Origin: Hexactinellida sp. DTS-2022
Taxonomy: Eukaryota > Porifera > Hexactinellida
Reading direction: 5' to 3'
NCBI GenBank assembly: GCA_028753945.1
Contig: JAPNXP010000002.1
Span: 11,904,001 to 11,968,000 of the forward strand
Length of the DNA stretch: 64,000 bases
Positions 1-10,686 of this stretch are shown one piece after another; position 1 is the first letter of the stretch, and the number at the start of each line of letters is the position of its first letter. Both the position numbers and the translations under genes were made by a program. Under the pieces are notes generated by a model that did no database searches, had not been told where the DNA came from, and worked only from the letters and a program-made list of their open reading frames with translations.

Positions 1-500
1 GTGAATAGTTATGGTAGAAGTACTCTAGAGGATACCTGAACCTTAACGTGTAATCATCATACAACGTATAACGATTTTAACGTATATATGGTCCATTATA
101 CGCTCCCCGAACGTATAACGTATAATCGTGTAATGCATCTATGAAATATTTAACGTCATTTCAGAGTAGTTTAAACAGCCGTTAATACTCTACTATATGA
201 ATACTCTTTCTGCATTAAAATTCTTAGTTAAAATACTTTTGCCCTGTTAGTTTAGACAACATTCGGAGCATTGCATACTTTTTAAGCCTCTGTTTTAATA
301 CTTCCTCTTAAATAATTGCTTTTTCAAATGAACTTTTCTTTTCTTATCGCCATTGTGTTTGTCCAATATAATGATTCTTTCTCCCTAATTTATATTCCCA
401 TAGCTGTATATAAAACATCTGGTTAATTGGATTGAATCTATATAATACACTTCATGAATAGGTAACATCAGTCTTTCATAGTACACTATCTTGGAGAATA
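1..500. other. Region upstream of LYSMD exon 1
   Basis: No gene is visible. The A+T-rich stretch directly before the start codon at 501 would hold the 5' UTR and promoter, but I see no convincing core promoter motif. Bases about 150-262 resemble the right part of the Tc1-like element at 45579-46141: both share the words catttcagagtagttta and agccgttaat and an end related to caaatacttttggc, so this is probably a decayed copy. Confidence 0.4.
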
Positions 501-713
501 ATGGCGGGTAAATGCACTGCTAAAATTTTGCCTTGTGATAAATTTGAGCGTATAGAAGATATGAGTAACAGCCTAAACCTCACGAAACCTAAAACTTATG
601 GCACATCATCCGATGACAACAAATCTCACTTCTTCAATTCCCAACGATGCATTCTTCACAGGGTAGAGATGAGTGATACGTTAATAGGGCTAGCCATCAA
701 GTACAACGTAACA
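501..713 (+). CDS. LysM-domain protein (LYSMD1/2-like), exon 1
   Basis: This exon starts at ATG 501 and encodes 71 residues. It ends with HRVEMSDTLIGLAIKYNVT, the first half of a LysM domain and close to the HRV-GDTLQGLALKYGVT pattern of animal LYSMD1 and LYSMD2. A consensus donor (ACA|gtaaga) follows in phase 0 at 713/714. Reading on into the intron adds only a few residues before a stop. The second half of the domain resumes in the same phase at 10687. LYSMD proteins are small, probably cytosolic or nuclear proteins of poorly known function; bacterial LysM domains bind N-acetylglucosamine polymers. The polar N-terminal 50 residues have no signal peptide or membrane segment. The gene call is firm. 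Which LYSMD paralogue it is, and where the transcript starts, are not settled. Confidence 0.85.
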
Positions 714-841
714 GTAAGATTTATTTTAGATTAGATTATTTTTATTTTATCTTACTTAATATATTATTGCATTCATGCATGTTCAACTTATTTCCCTAGG
801 ACTTAACTCAACTCAATGGAAGAAATATTTACTATGCCGAC

Positions 842-988
842 CAGAGGCGGCGCTAGGGTGGGGCCAGGTCGGGCCTGTGCCCCACCTGAATTACGTGTGT
901 CCCACCTCATTAATGTAAGTGTGCCCCAGTTTAATAGCCTGTGACGTAATTATGACCCACCAATGGCGGCTGGCTAGCGCTGCCACTG
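842..988. mobile_element. hAT-like MITE (CAGAGGCGGCGCTAG ends)
   Basis: The imperfect terminal inverted repeats are cagaggcggcgctag on the left and the complement of ctagcgctgccactg on the right. An exact 8-bp duplication, atgccgac, flanks it at 834-841 and 989-996. It is 147 bp and GC-rich, with no coding capacity. A related, more decayed copy lies at 13143-13278. Confidence 0.85.
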
Positions 989-1151
989 ATGCCGACAATT
1001 ATGTAGTAGGCCAGTTCTAAAATTATTGATTTGGTATATTATAAATTTATAATATACTGTTCCGACTATTATCTCATTATCAGTCTCATGTAGCTAGTGT
1101 TCTTGCCACTTGTACTACAAATAGGAATGTGGCTGTAACTCGGTAGAAATA

Positions 1152-1457
1152 CAGTATACACCAACTAGCTAATCCGAACTTTTCCTTGTACGAACAGATA
1201 CCAAAATATTTTTCCTATAAAAGTGGGAAAAATCGTAAATATTTGTACGGTATATTACATTGAAATTATACAAAAATAATTCCTAGACATTTTGGTAGAC
1301 AAGTATTTAGGTAGTATACTAGATTATTTGTTCAGATTATCGGGGTCTCAATTTATAGATTCCTATAGAAAATGTATTACTTCACTAATCCGAACGAATT
1401 CACTAATCGGATAGAATTTTTATGAAATTGGAAACCTCTGTTCGGATAACGAGGCTG
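1152..1457. mobile_element. pogo/Tigger-like MITE, diverged
   Basis: The ends are related inverted repeats containing ctaatccgaac and, on the right, gttcggataac with gaggctg, flanked by TA. Short words such as 'cggataa' recur inside. It has no coding capacity. The left terminal repeat is weak, so the exact left edge is tentative. Confidence 0.55.
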
Positions 1458-1594
1458 TACTATAATCGTAATCGTAATGATTGGATATTTAGCATTAGAG
1501 TAATTCGGCCATCGGATATTCAAAACCAAAATCAGAATTTAAATACTCTATATCCTCATAATTATCCAATATTTAATATTTAATTAGCTCATTA

Positions 1595-1957
1595 CAGTCA
1601 ACTCCTGTTATAACGAAGTGCTCGGGGCTGTGGTTTCATTTCGTTATTAGCGGAGTTCCGTCTTAAAAGTTCATCACAAATTGAATTCTTTGTAAACCGG
1701 GGTTCGTTATAATCGGATTTCGTTATAACCGCAGTTTGTTATAAGTAGAATTCGTCATAACCGGTGTACGTTATTTCGGAGTAAAACCAATATCTTAGAG
1801 GCTATATGGGATTTAAATAGCTTCGTTATATCCATTTCGCGGAAACGGTATTTTTAATAGTGTAATAAGATAGAACGATTTCCGGACCATTGAATGACTT
1901 AGTTATAAGCAGGTAAATAGTTATATCCGACTTGGTTATAGTTGACTGAGTTGACTG
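1595..1957. mobile_element. pogo/Tigger-like MITE (CAGTCAACTC ends)
   Basis: The left end cagtcaactcctgttataac and the right end gactgagttgactg are inverted copies, flanked by TA at 1593-1594 and 1958-1959. Multiple internal words such as cgttataa are typical of this group. It is 363 bp and non-coding. Confidence 0.75.
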
Positions 1958-2049
1958 TATATAGTTAATGAGTTTATCATCTCCATAAAAATTCAAATTG
2001 AATTGTTTTTCCAATTTTATTATACATAACATAACGTTTTATATAAACA

Positions 2050-2143
2050 GCCATGTGGAAGCATTTACAAACATTAAGCTGCTAGGAGAACCATGACTGT
2101 TTGTATAAACATTATTGTTGTTCGAATACTTTTGCCCGGGGAG
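2050..2143. mobile_element. Tc1-like element, right-end remnant
   Basis: The right end gttcgaatacttttgcccgg resembles the terminal gttcaaatacttttggctgg of the Tc1-like element at 45579-46141. No left end is visible. A hAT-like MITE begins ten bases downstream. Confidence 0.4.
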
Positions 2144-2152
2144 TGTTTTGTT

Positions 2153-2565
2153 TAGGGCTGAAACGAATATACCGAATATTCGAATATTCGTTCGAAATGA
2201 TTGAACGAATATTCGTTCGTTTGCAAACGAATATTCGTTACGAAACGAATATTCGTTTGGACGAATACTAGATTGAAACGGATATTCGTTGACTAATTTT
2301 GGACAACAACAAGACTTTTGTATAGCTTAGAGATATCGTAAATATAAATTCCCACTTAAACTAGCTGATTATTAGTTAACTTGTGTATAATACACTTCGT
2401 AACTATTATTATACCATTGTAACATTATCAAAAACCTATTTTCCAATGTATTTTGTCTCTAGAAATTGATTTAATGCTTAGTCATCCAAACGAACGAATA
2501 TTCGAATATTCGTTCGTTTAGAAAAAGGTTCGTTCGTTACATTTCGAATATTCGTTTCAGCCCTA
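2153..2565. mobile_element. hAT-like MITE, CGAATATTCG-rich
   Basis: The terminal inverted repeat is tagggctgaaacgaata on the left and its complement tattcgtttcagcccta on the right. The exact 8-bp duplication gttttgtt lies at 2145-2152 and 2566-2573. Subterminal regions are built of repeated cgaatattcg words that can fold on each other. It is 413 bp and non-coding. A degraded relative lies at 10240-10478. Confidence 0.92.
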
Positions 2566-2593
2566 GTTTTGTTAACTGTTTACCTACCGTATA

Positions 2594-2756
2594 CAGAGGC
2601 GTGCTGGGTCCAAGGGGCCCAGGAGGGATTAAGGCCTTGCTACTACTCTGAATTTTTTCGGGGGCCCTACGGGCGCACGGTAATCAACTTTCCGGGTTGT
2701 CCGGACGGGGGGCCGGGCGGGATTCCCGCCTGCCATGTATGGCCGGCACGCCCCAG
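2594..2756. mobile_element. hAT-like MITE (GGCGTGCTGG ends)
   Basis: The left end cagaggcgtgctgg pairs with the right end ccggcacgccccag. The exact 8-bp duplication accgtata lies at 2586-2593 and 2757-2764. The 163-bp body is very GC-rich for this window. It belongs with the copy at 62427-62559; the two share the word gcgggattcc and the same ends. Confidence 0.9.
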
Positions 2757-2999
2757 ACCGTATACTTTTATTCACCATAGGGGTCTCCAGATATAATTAC
2801 AACATAAATACAAAGATTGACAAAACAAAAACATACAAAAAATACACAAACAGTTAAGATCAATTATATACATATAAATTAGAGTACAGTTAAGTGTGAA
2901 CATCTGAGTCCAGATAGAATCATGTGTGCAGAAGAGTATGTACAAACTAATTATTTGAGATATTATTTAAAATATTGTCTTTTGATTGATAGTATTAAA

Positions 3000-3425
3000 T
3001 TTGCTTTCTTTATTGGTCTAGTAATTCATTATCCAGTTATGATGGGGGTGTTCGAACACCCAAATCCACCCCTGGAAACGCCACTTGGGGGGGGGGGGTT
3101 CGCACTTACCATTTTGGGGGGGTACAACCCCCCCGGTGGATCCATCCCTGGAAAAATCTATCATCAGAAAATATTTCAAGCCAAACTTTCACTCTTTCCT
3201 ATAAATCTTGTGAAATACTAACCCGATTAAGCGGAAAAATCTATTAACCGTGGCTCTATTAAGCGGGGTCGACTATTTGAAAATTGGAGTGCACTCCATT
3301 GAGCTCGCTCCTACGCGCCCAAGCTACCGCTCCTAAAATTTTAAATACGTGCTCAACCTTACGCTCCTGAAAAATGGAGCGCGCACCTGGTTCGTCGCTC
3401 TTTGGTGAGCTCCTTTAATGCTGTT
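3000..3425. repeat. Mosaic of repeat fragments
   Basis: Bases 3035-3077 hold the right part of a MITE (gggtgttcgaacacccaaat, then ctggaaacgccactt), also present at 35190-35240. Bases 3085-3155 are a G/C homopolymer-rich piece ending in ggtggatccatccctgg. Bases 3220-3270 resemble a pogo-like right end (attaagcggggtcgact). Bases 3285-3425 repeat words built on gctcc and ggagcg, similar in style to 17512-17655. No gene is seen. Confidence 0.5.
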
Positions 3426-3646
3426 AATTATCTACAGGCTTGTGTGCTGGAGATCTCGTGAAGGCAAACATGTTAAATTAAGTCCTCAGACATTTACTTA
3501 CTTTTCACATTCATTTATTCGCTGATCGAAATAGTATATAATGTCACTGTTAACTGTGGTTTTGAATATGTACTTACATCACGATTACAGAATGATCCGG
3601 TTGAACATCACTTGGTTTGTTCCCTAAGCTATCAGGTAAACAATAT

Positions 3647-3928
3647 CATAGGCGTCGAACTTTCCAATTTTTCTGAAAATCTGGGGGGGCGGCAGCCAGA
3701 GAACATTTAAGACATTTATTTTATGTTGCAATTAATGCGCAAAAATCACACTTAATTATTAAATTAATAATGTAAGTCAGATGTAAATTTACTGAGAAAG
3801 CTTTATGCAACTTGACATTTGGGGCAAAGTAAAAACCTGTTTTCTTCCACTGTTTCAACTAATTTTAAAAAGACAAACGCCAGTTGAGGGGCAATACCTA
3901 TGCTGCCCCCCTTGCAACGACGCCTATG
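3647..3928. mobile_element. hAT-like MITE (CATAGGCGTCG ends)
   Basis: The left end cataggcgtcg is mirrored by cgacgcctatg on the right. The flanking octamers aacaatat and acctatat match at 6 of 8 positions, as expected for an aged duplication. The interior matches the copy at 61559-61869 over most of its length, for instance gagaaagctttatgcaactt. It is 282 bp and non-coding. The 201-residue open frame that begins inside it and runs to 4410 is not a gene. Confidence 0.85.
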
Positions 3929-4233
3929 ACCTATATCATATCTTTTTTTTTTGCAATACTTCAAATCTATTTTATACTATCAAGCATCCTGAGAGTTTCT
4001 CAAAAAAAAGAATCCGGATTTGTGAATTCAAAATGTATAATCTGATCATTTTCCTTTCATCTGATGGACCTTCAGATCCATTAAATTTGGATACATATTG
4101 CTTAGCAATGAAACCTTTTCTGACTCGCACACTTGAAACTTTACTAGATATGCACCGGATCCACTTTTTTGAGGATTTTTTCCGGATTCAGATCCGCTTT
4201 GAACTGATATCGAAATATTCAGCAGGTAGCAAT

Positions 4234-4996
4234 CAGGGTTGCCAATCCAATCCAATCGAGAGAACTTATCGATTATCGATTGCTGAATTTTGTATCGATT
4301 GGATTATCGATTGGATTGCCCAAAGTCTTCATCGATTGGATAATTATCGACGAATTTTTATCGATTATCGTTTTTTTTCGATTTTTCGATTTTTTCGATT
4401 TAGCGAGTAAAGGCGATAAATTATAATAATTTATACACAATCGGTGGATAATCAATGCATAATTGATAGAAAATCGACAAATAATCATTATAAAATCGAC
4501 AAATAATCCATAGATAATCCATAGAAAATCCATCAATAATCGATAGAAATCCATAAATAATTGATAGATAATCGATTATTTAAATGATAAACAGTCTATA
4601 AATAGTCTATAAATTTTATCGATAGAGATCGACAAGTAATCGATAAATAAGCGATAGAAAATCGACAAATAATTGATAGAAAATCGATAAATAATCGATA
4701 GAAAATCGACAAATAATCGATAAACAATCGATAAATAATCGATAAATAATCGATAGAAAATCAGAAATAATGATAGAAAATCGATAAATAATCGATTGAA
4801 AATCAATAAATAATCTATTGAAAATCAATAAATAATCGATAAATAATCGATAAATATTCGATGATTTTTATCGATTATCGATTGGATTGGATTGTCAGAT
4901 CATATCATCGATTGGATTGGTTATCGATATCGATTGCCAAAATTTGCATCGATTGGATTGGATTATCGATTGGATTGGATTGGATTGGCAACCCTG
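4234..4996. mobile_element. hAT-like MITE with ATCGAT-rich core
   Basis: The left end cagggttgccaatccaatcc pairs with the right end ggattggattggcaaccctg. The exact 8-bp duplication gtagcaat lies at 4226-4233 and 4997-5004. The 763-bp body is dominated by degenerate (ATCGATWA)n between about 4380 and 4870. It creates several low-complexity open frames on both strands that I do not treat as genes. Confidence 0.92.
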
Positions 4997-5004
4997 GTAG
5001 CAAT

Positions 5005-6100
5005 GATAACATGGTGTGTACACGCTTTACGCATTAACCAAGTTGAGATTATCTTTTCTTTACCTGAATCTGACGGAATATTCCTTAAGACCTTAACTAA
5101 TGATAGGTATAATTTAATCGTACTAAAATAGATTTCCCCGCATAGTACCTTTTAATGTTCAAATATGCAAGTACATTGAGTTGCACTGTTACAGCCAGAT
5201 GCGTAGAAAAATGGGAATTTGGGGAGTTTGCATAGTTCCCAAAATGGGAGAAATTTAATGACGAAGCAGTTAACACCATATTTATATTACCTTGTAAATG
5301 AGAGGGACATCAATTGAAAATGGGGGAGGGAGGGCAATACCGATATGCCACTTGTGAATGTTGTGACATCTCCAATTTTATCCCGTGTTCATTCCTAAAA
5401 GCATTTGTACTATGTATATATTCAATTCGATATGTTTCGAATGTGGATTTTATCAATCTCAGCCTGGGCAATTCTCTAATTTTTGGAAATATCTACCTAG
5501 AGTTCCATATTAGGTGCTCCTTACAGAAAATGTATTATATAACGTTAAAAGGTCATTGATACAATCAACATTACGGCCGCATCTAAAAATTTTGTGTTTT
5601 TTGTATGAAACTAATTGGCTCATGGGCTATACGTACTATACTATCCTTACTATACGTATAAGAATCACTAGCGGATCCAAAATGTTCAAAAGGGCGTGCC
5701 CATGAAACAAAGTGAGGGATTTATGAGGGGATCTAGGCCTAGGGGCTTGCCCCATAATTTAAAAAACTTAATTTCAAGTATTAAAGGATGTTAAAAAATT
5801 CCTCAAAATGTACTAAAAATTAAAGTTGTCCTCGTAAAGCATTTTTAGGCATTGCTGCCACTGTCGTATCTAAGAAGCATTCCGGCCGCATGCGGCCGAA
5901 GAAGTCCAGTTTGCGAACTCCTCATTTAACGATTTGGTAAATATACTCAAATTAACTTTCAATTCTTATACGATCCGGATTGGGATCGTGATCGGGGTTT
6001 TACATAATAATTTAAGCCAGGATCAGGATCGAGATTCCGATCCTTTTAAAAATCACGATTGTCTAATGCCCTATTATAGGATCACTTTGTAATATTACTT
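5005..6100. other. Intron stretch with no confident feature
   Basis: I recognise no gene. Bases 5668-5864 start with cactagcggatccaaaa and end with attgctgccactg, which may be a worn hAT-like MITE without a readable duplication. Bases 5970-6060 contain several 'ggatc' words. Bases 5875-5900 contain the self-complementary cggccgcatgcggccg. Confidence 0.35.
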
Positions 6101-6119
6101 GGAAATTTCTACGGGATCC

Positions 6120-6500
6120 ACACATTTTGATCAAATTATTGGGTCGAATTTTGATCAATTTTTATCAGTAGAATTTTTTCAAACTTTAAATTTCAGTTTT
6201 TAATTCATTTTTGATCAAAGTTCTACATTATTACTTTTATGAACTTTGATCTAACTGGTGTAGAACTTTGATCAAATCGTCGCACATTTTGATCAAAATT
6301 CCTAAATTGCTTACACCAGCCATTTTTGATCAGAGTTCTACACCCATTACTTAAATTCCGTTTAGAACTTTCATCAAATTAGAAATGGAGCTGATTTGAT
6401 CAAGTTCTACTGTATGCTGCTTCACTAGAACTTCGATCATATTCTACAATTATATAGTGGTGTAGAAATTTGATCAAAAGTTCTACAAAATTACTGTAAT
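6120..6500. repeat. Degenerate array of TTTGATCAAAGTTCTA-type words
   Basis: The words ttttgatca, tagaactttgatcaaa and their complements recur about a dozen times at irregular spacing. Because the core tgatca is self-complementary, the repeats occur in both orientations. There are no clear outer boundaries or target duplication. It may be the inside of an old foldback element. Confidence 0.6.
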
Positions 6501-6510
6501 TATGGAAATT

Positions 6511-6558
6511 CATTCCACATTATAAACTCTGGAAATGAAGAGTTTATAATGTGGAATG
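6511..6558. repeat. Perfect hairpin, 20-bp arms
   Basis: Bases 6511-6530 (cattccacattataaactct) are exactly complementary to 6539-6558, with an 8-base loop. It lies just downstream of the GATC-rich array. Confidence 0.9.
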
Positions 6559-6705
6559 AAAGGTTTGAGTTTACTTTTACTAAATAGACTATTTATGCGA
6601 TTAAAGGGACTATTGAAGTACTAACTTATAGGGTAAAATTTAGTGGTCAAATCTATAGACCCAGAATTATTTGTATTTATTTTTTCAGTCAATTAAATTT
6701 CAGTA

Positions 6706-6805
6706 CAGGTAAACCTCCCAAAGCGGCACCTCCGAGTAGCGGCAACCTCCGAGAAGCGGCACAAAATCATTCTCCCGATGGGTGCCGCTTTGGGAGGTTT
6801 ACCTG
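6706..6805. mobile_element. pogo-like MITE (CAGGTAAACCTCCC ends)
   Basis: The terminal repeat caggtaaacctcccaaagcg is exactly mirrored at the right end, with TA on both sides (6704-6705 and 6806-6807). At 100 bp it is little more than two ends. A nearly identical 84-bp copy lies at 59558-59641; the difference is one extra internal 'agcggcacctccg' unit here. Confidence 0.88.
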
Positions 6806-7135
6806 TATAATGCATACTTAACAGCTGATAGTTTTGACACCTTTTGAGAGGGAAGACATGAATATTTTTCTTAGATATTGGAACTTGTTCCTAGAAACAT
6901 TATTCCCCAACCCTCTGCCAAATTTCAAGTCTACAGCTCTTACCAGTTCCTCAATCAATTCCGAACAACAACAAAAAACAAATAACAAATCATTGTGATT
7001 TAATATATAAGATATTTCTAATTTGCTTGTTATATTTGACCTACAAGTCCGACATCTGTCTCCTGTTGTGAAATTGATCTCGCAATTCCACAAACTTGTG
7101 TATGCCCACACGGTAAGAATACATAACGTATATAC

Positions 7136-7530
7136 CAGGGTTGGGTTCAAATACATTTTTCTAGATCAAATACAAATACAAATACACTGAGCAGAAACCA
7201 AATACGAATACAATTACGCCTAAATTATTAGATTCAAATACGATTACAAATACAAATACAAATACAAATACGATTTAGCAATTACCAAATTAAACAAAAA
7301 TTCAATTATTTGAATTTTTCGTAGACTTCCAGAACCCACTAAGTTTTTTGATTATTAGTGCTATAACTGAGATTTGTTAGTGCAGGAACACATTTCCTTT
7401 TTAACCATGCAATCTTTCGTGTTATGAATTTATGTGTCAAATATTATAATCCAAATCCAAATATTAATACTTATTTTCGACTTCAAATACAAATACACCT
7501 AACATATGATATCAAATACAAAATCAAATA
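7136..7530. mobile_element. hAT-like MITE left part, (CAAATA)n-rich
   Basis: It starts with cagggttgggttcaaatac, a typical hAT MITE end. It continues as degenerate (CAAATA)n to about 7530, where it abuts the element at 7533-8140. No matching right end or duplication is seen, so it is probably truncated. Confidence 0.6.
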
Positions 7531-7532
7531 CA

Positions 7533-8140
7533 ATAATCGCCTACCTCCAATAATAGACCCCCCCCCCCCCCCCCCCCAAATTAGCAAATACAAAATTTAC
7601 TACCGGTACCCTGAGTAAATTTCTTTATCTAATATTAGTCGTAATCAGGCATAGGGTCAAGCCCCAAAGGGCTTAAGCCCATTTTTGAGAGGGCTTAAAT
7701 ACGGACTTAAGTCCTCCTTTAATAAAAGGGCTTAAGTACGGACTTGGACTTAAGCCCTTTGTAGATGAGCTTCAAGTCCTTTTTCAAGCTCTTTTCAAGG
7801 CACTTATTCAATAAAATACAGTATGATTTCTAAATAATTAGAGTAAAGGGCTTAAATCCGGACTTAAGCCCTTTATTAAGGGCTTGAGCTTGGACTTAAG
7901 TCCTTTTTCAAAAAGGGCTTAGAAAAAGGGCTTGGGCTTGAGCCCTTCTGATAAGGGATGGGCTTGGACTTAAGCCCTTTTGAAAGGGCTTGACCCCATG
8001 TCTGGTCGTAATACGATTATCAACCGACTCTACTAATTAAATTGTATCAGCATGTGATATTCTCGAAAAGTAACATAATTATTGGTAAAAAATCGTCTAG
8101 AAAACAATATTTGCCTAGTCTACTATCCGAAAAAATACGG
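7533..8140. mobile_element. CCGTATTTA-family MITE, left end lost, split by another MITE
   Basis: Once the nested element is set aside, this matches the copy at 47870-48112 in order: ataatcgcctac, a C homopolymer, agcaaata, ttaattaaattgta, tgtgatattct, and the right end tactatccga then aaaaatacgg followed by TA. The left terminus is missing where it meets 7136-7530. It contains the hAT-like MITE 7646-8004. Confidence 0.75.
7646..8004. mobile_element. hAT-like MITE nested in the 7533-8140 element
   Basis: The ends are caggcatagggtcaagcccc and gggcttgaccccatgtctg. The exact 8-bp duplication gtcgtaat lies at 7638-7645 and 8005-8012. The interior repeats 'aagggcttaagtcc' words in both orientations. 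It is 359 bp. It must be younger than the element it split. Confidence 0.92.
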
Positions 8141-8165
8141 TATGTAGATTTCCTTTTTTGCAAGC

Positions 8166-9016
8166 AAATAACACATGGATCGTGTCATCGTGACCTTCGT
8201 TATATAAGGCCTTACTACTCCGAACCATGGATTACTTAAAAGGCCATTGATTATTAGCTGACATATCTTTATCTCAATAACTTTTAATGTCAGACCTGAG
8301 AAATGCATGATAATTGTATAGGAAGTTAGGAACATGATATCAATGCATACATAACACCTTTTAGAATTGTGATATATCACCATTTGATTACGTATCGCTA
8401 TTTTTCGTGGGAATTATCGTGTTTTTATAGCCTGCTTTTAACATAGTTAAACGCGGTATAAATGTTCAAAATTAGAACATGAGGATGTCAATAACTAGTT
8501 GAATGAAATATATCGAAATTATAAATGGAATATTGACACATTCCTCGGTTGCCAGGGAAATGCATATTTCCTAAAATGAGCCATAACTCAAAAAGTATCT
8601 ATTTATGTAAATTATGTTAGTACTGATATTTATGCAATTGGTAACTCCTATTCATTGATAATACATTTTCTAGGCCTAACTTCAATAATCTTTGAGATAA
8701 TGAATGTATTACCATGTGAAGAATTAAGTGCTCTTATTCTCATTATCTCAAAAATTATTGAAGTTAGACATAGCCAATGTATTATCAATGAAAAGGAAGT
8801 TACCATTTGCGGATAGATCAGTACTACATAGTTTACATAAAATAGATATTTTTTGAGTTAAGGCTCATTTTAGGAAATATGCATTTCCCTGGTATCCGAG
8901 GAATGTGTCAACATTCCATTCATAATTTCGGAATATTTCATTTAACTACTTATGGACATCCTCATGTTCCAATTTTGAACGTTTATAACGCGTTTAACTA
9001 TGTTAAAGCAGGCTAT
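8166..9016. mobile_element. Palindromic foldback element, copy 1 (right arm cut)
   Basis: The left arm starts near tcgtgaccttcgttatataa. The centre is about 8730, where ttcaataatctttgagata is mirrored by tatctcaaaaattattgaa. The right arm returns through gaggaatgtgtcaacattcc and stops inside agcaggctataaaa at 9016, where a different palindrome begins. The arms are roughly 90 percent alike by eye. Same family as 12495-12842 and 14744-16369. Non-coding. Confidence 0.8.
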
Positions 9017-9141
9017 AAAAATCCAAAATTGCAGCCTGTGCCGACGCATGTTCCTTTGGTGGCACTATATTCTGTTGGTTGTTTATTGATAGTGCCTCCA
9101 AAGGAACATGCTGTTGGCACAGGCTGCAATTTTGGATTTTT
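9017..9141. repeat. Short palindromic element (GCAGCCTGTGCCGACGC)
   Basis: The arms begin aaaaatccaaaattgcagcc and end with the complement, enclosing a loop around tattctgttggttgttta. The same palindrome occurs at 32491-32626. In both places it is followed by a region sharing aagtcatca, ctcaaggtgtca and gaaagtttgttt words (to about 9300 and about 33010), so palindrome and downstream sequence may form one repeat family. Confidence 0.8.
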
Positions 9142-9477
9142 CCGCCAAGTCATCAACGCCTCAAGGTGTCATGAACCATTTGTTAATTGGTTCGAGTCAC
9201 AAGGAACGGTAGATTAATTTGAAGTTTGTTTCTATCATAAACCATCTTGAGTTTAATGCCATTCATTCAATATGTATTGATAATAAATTATATTATTAGT
9301 TATATATTTTAGCAATGTTATCCACGGTGAGTTGATTTGAGTCAACAAATTCTTTATATTATTTTATTTTATTTAATCCATTGTATAGTAATACTACAAT
9401 TAAATCGATGCCAGCTGGAATTTATAAGATGAATCAATTTAATTATTTAATATTTCCAATTTGTATTTCGTGTTGAT

Positions 9478-9592
9478 GTTCGTGTTTCGTGTTCGTGTTT
9501 CGTGTTTGTGTTCGTGTCGTGAAATATTGGTGAGTCGCAATTCGTGTTCGTGTCGTGTTCGTGTCACATGTTTCGTGTTCGTGTTAGTCTTA
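9478..9592. repeat. (TTCGTG)n minisatellite
   Basis: Irregular tandem ttcgtg and ttcgtgt words cover this interval, broken by a short non-repeat piece at about 9520-9545. The open frame through it is a by-product of the repeat. Confidence 0.75.
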
Positions 9593-9689
9593 AAGAAAAA
9601 CAAATTGTACACGGCGGAAATATGTTACGTACTTAATGAGTGTCTTATAAAACTAGTCCGAAAATACACGTATACTATTTTTCGAGTTT

Positions 9690-10232
9690 GGATAATAGCT
9701 TGCTATAGTAATTGTTTGTGTCCATCTAATTCGACATTTCCAAAGTGGCCTGTATGTCTCTGCCATCTGCCACTTGTCGCACAAGTGGCACAACTCTTAA
9801 CGTGACTGTAAGTTATAAACTTATTATAGGAATGTTTAGAAAATTGTCAGCAATAGTAATTCTGAAATGTGTAATTCAGAACTGCATTCAGGCTTTCTAA
9901 ATTCGAAACATTTTTGGTAAACAGTAACAAATATTTAATGAGCTCATTATCTAGTTGATTTTGTTAACACCTCAAAATAAAAGCTCAAAATTAGAAAAAA
10001 AATAATATTATTAACCATCATATACTAATTGATGAGTCTCATCATATCGAGAACCAATTTTGTTTTCTTCTATTGATATGTTGGTGAATGTGAAAATTAA
10101 CTTGGAAATTACTGATCTGTACGAATACATTAGAAGGTGAGTGTAGTCATCTCAAGAGTAATTTACATGCGTAAATAAGTTAACAGACGGATATTGTATC
10201 TGCATAATTCCTGTTCAAATACTTTCTGCAGG
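9690..10232. mobile_element. Degenerate Tc1-like element
   Basis: The right part runs parallel to the copy at 45579-46141: catctcaagagtaatttaca, then aataagttaac, attcctgttcaaatacttt and a ctgca end. The motif gccacttgt with gcacaagtggcac near 9770 also occurs, inverted, inside the other copy. The left boundary is not defined. Confidence 0.45.
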
Positions 10233-10239
10233 TTACTGC

Positions 10240-10478
10240 AGATTGGAGAGATCGTAAATACACATTCCTACTTAAACTATAAGATTAATAGCTAATTTGT
10301 ATCTATAACACTAAATTATTGTAATATTAACAAACTATTACCATATATTTTGAGTCTTGAATTTGTTTTAAATTTTAATGCTTCCTCATCAAAACGAACG
10401 AATATTCAAATATTTGTTCGTTTAGAGAAAGGTTCGTTTGTTACATTTCGAATATTCATTTAATTAACCCCTACTTTA
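10240..10478. mobile_element. Degraded relative of the 2153-2565 MITE
   Basis: From cctacttaaactat through aacgaacgaatattcaaata to aatattcatttaattaaccc this follows the right two thirds of the 2153-2565 element. The left terminal repeat is missing and the right one has decayed. Confidence 0.65.
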
Positions 10479-10686
10479 CATTCGTATTATCTTACTTAAG
10501 CATTAGATATTTGCCAATTTTTGTTTTAGGTGAACTCTGGATCTAATCCATCTCTGAAAAATGTTTTGAATTTGCGACAATGAAGATTTTAAATTAAATT
10601 TTGTTTTATATAATTACAGACTTCGACTTACTCATTTCAAGTTTTTTTTTTGTTTACTATTTTATTTATGATCACATTATTTTTAG

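Larger units (their letters stand above)
714..10686 (+). other. LYSMD intron 1, about 10 kb, filled with transposons
   Basis: The donor gtaaga at 714 and the acceptor ttttag ending at 10686 join the two LysM half-domains in phase 0. The intron contains at least twelve short DNA transposons, listed separately, a GATC-rich repeat and two palindromic elements. I see no other convincing exon in it. Stretches without a recognised element are about 5005-6100, 8141-8165, 9150-9470 and 10480-10686. Confidence 0.75.

Noticed and set aside
3805-4410. 201-codon plus-strand frame
   Set aside because: It begins inside the MITE 3647-3928 and ends inside the MITE 4234-4996; no domain.
4273-4828. Several 70-90 codon frames rich in Ile, Leu, Phe, Tyr
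   Set aside because: They arise from the ATCGAT-rich core of the MITE 4234-4996 (LSIIYRLFIDF repeats).
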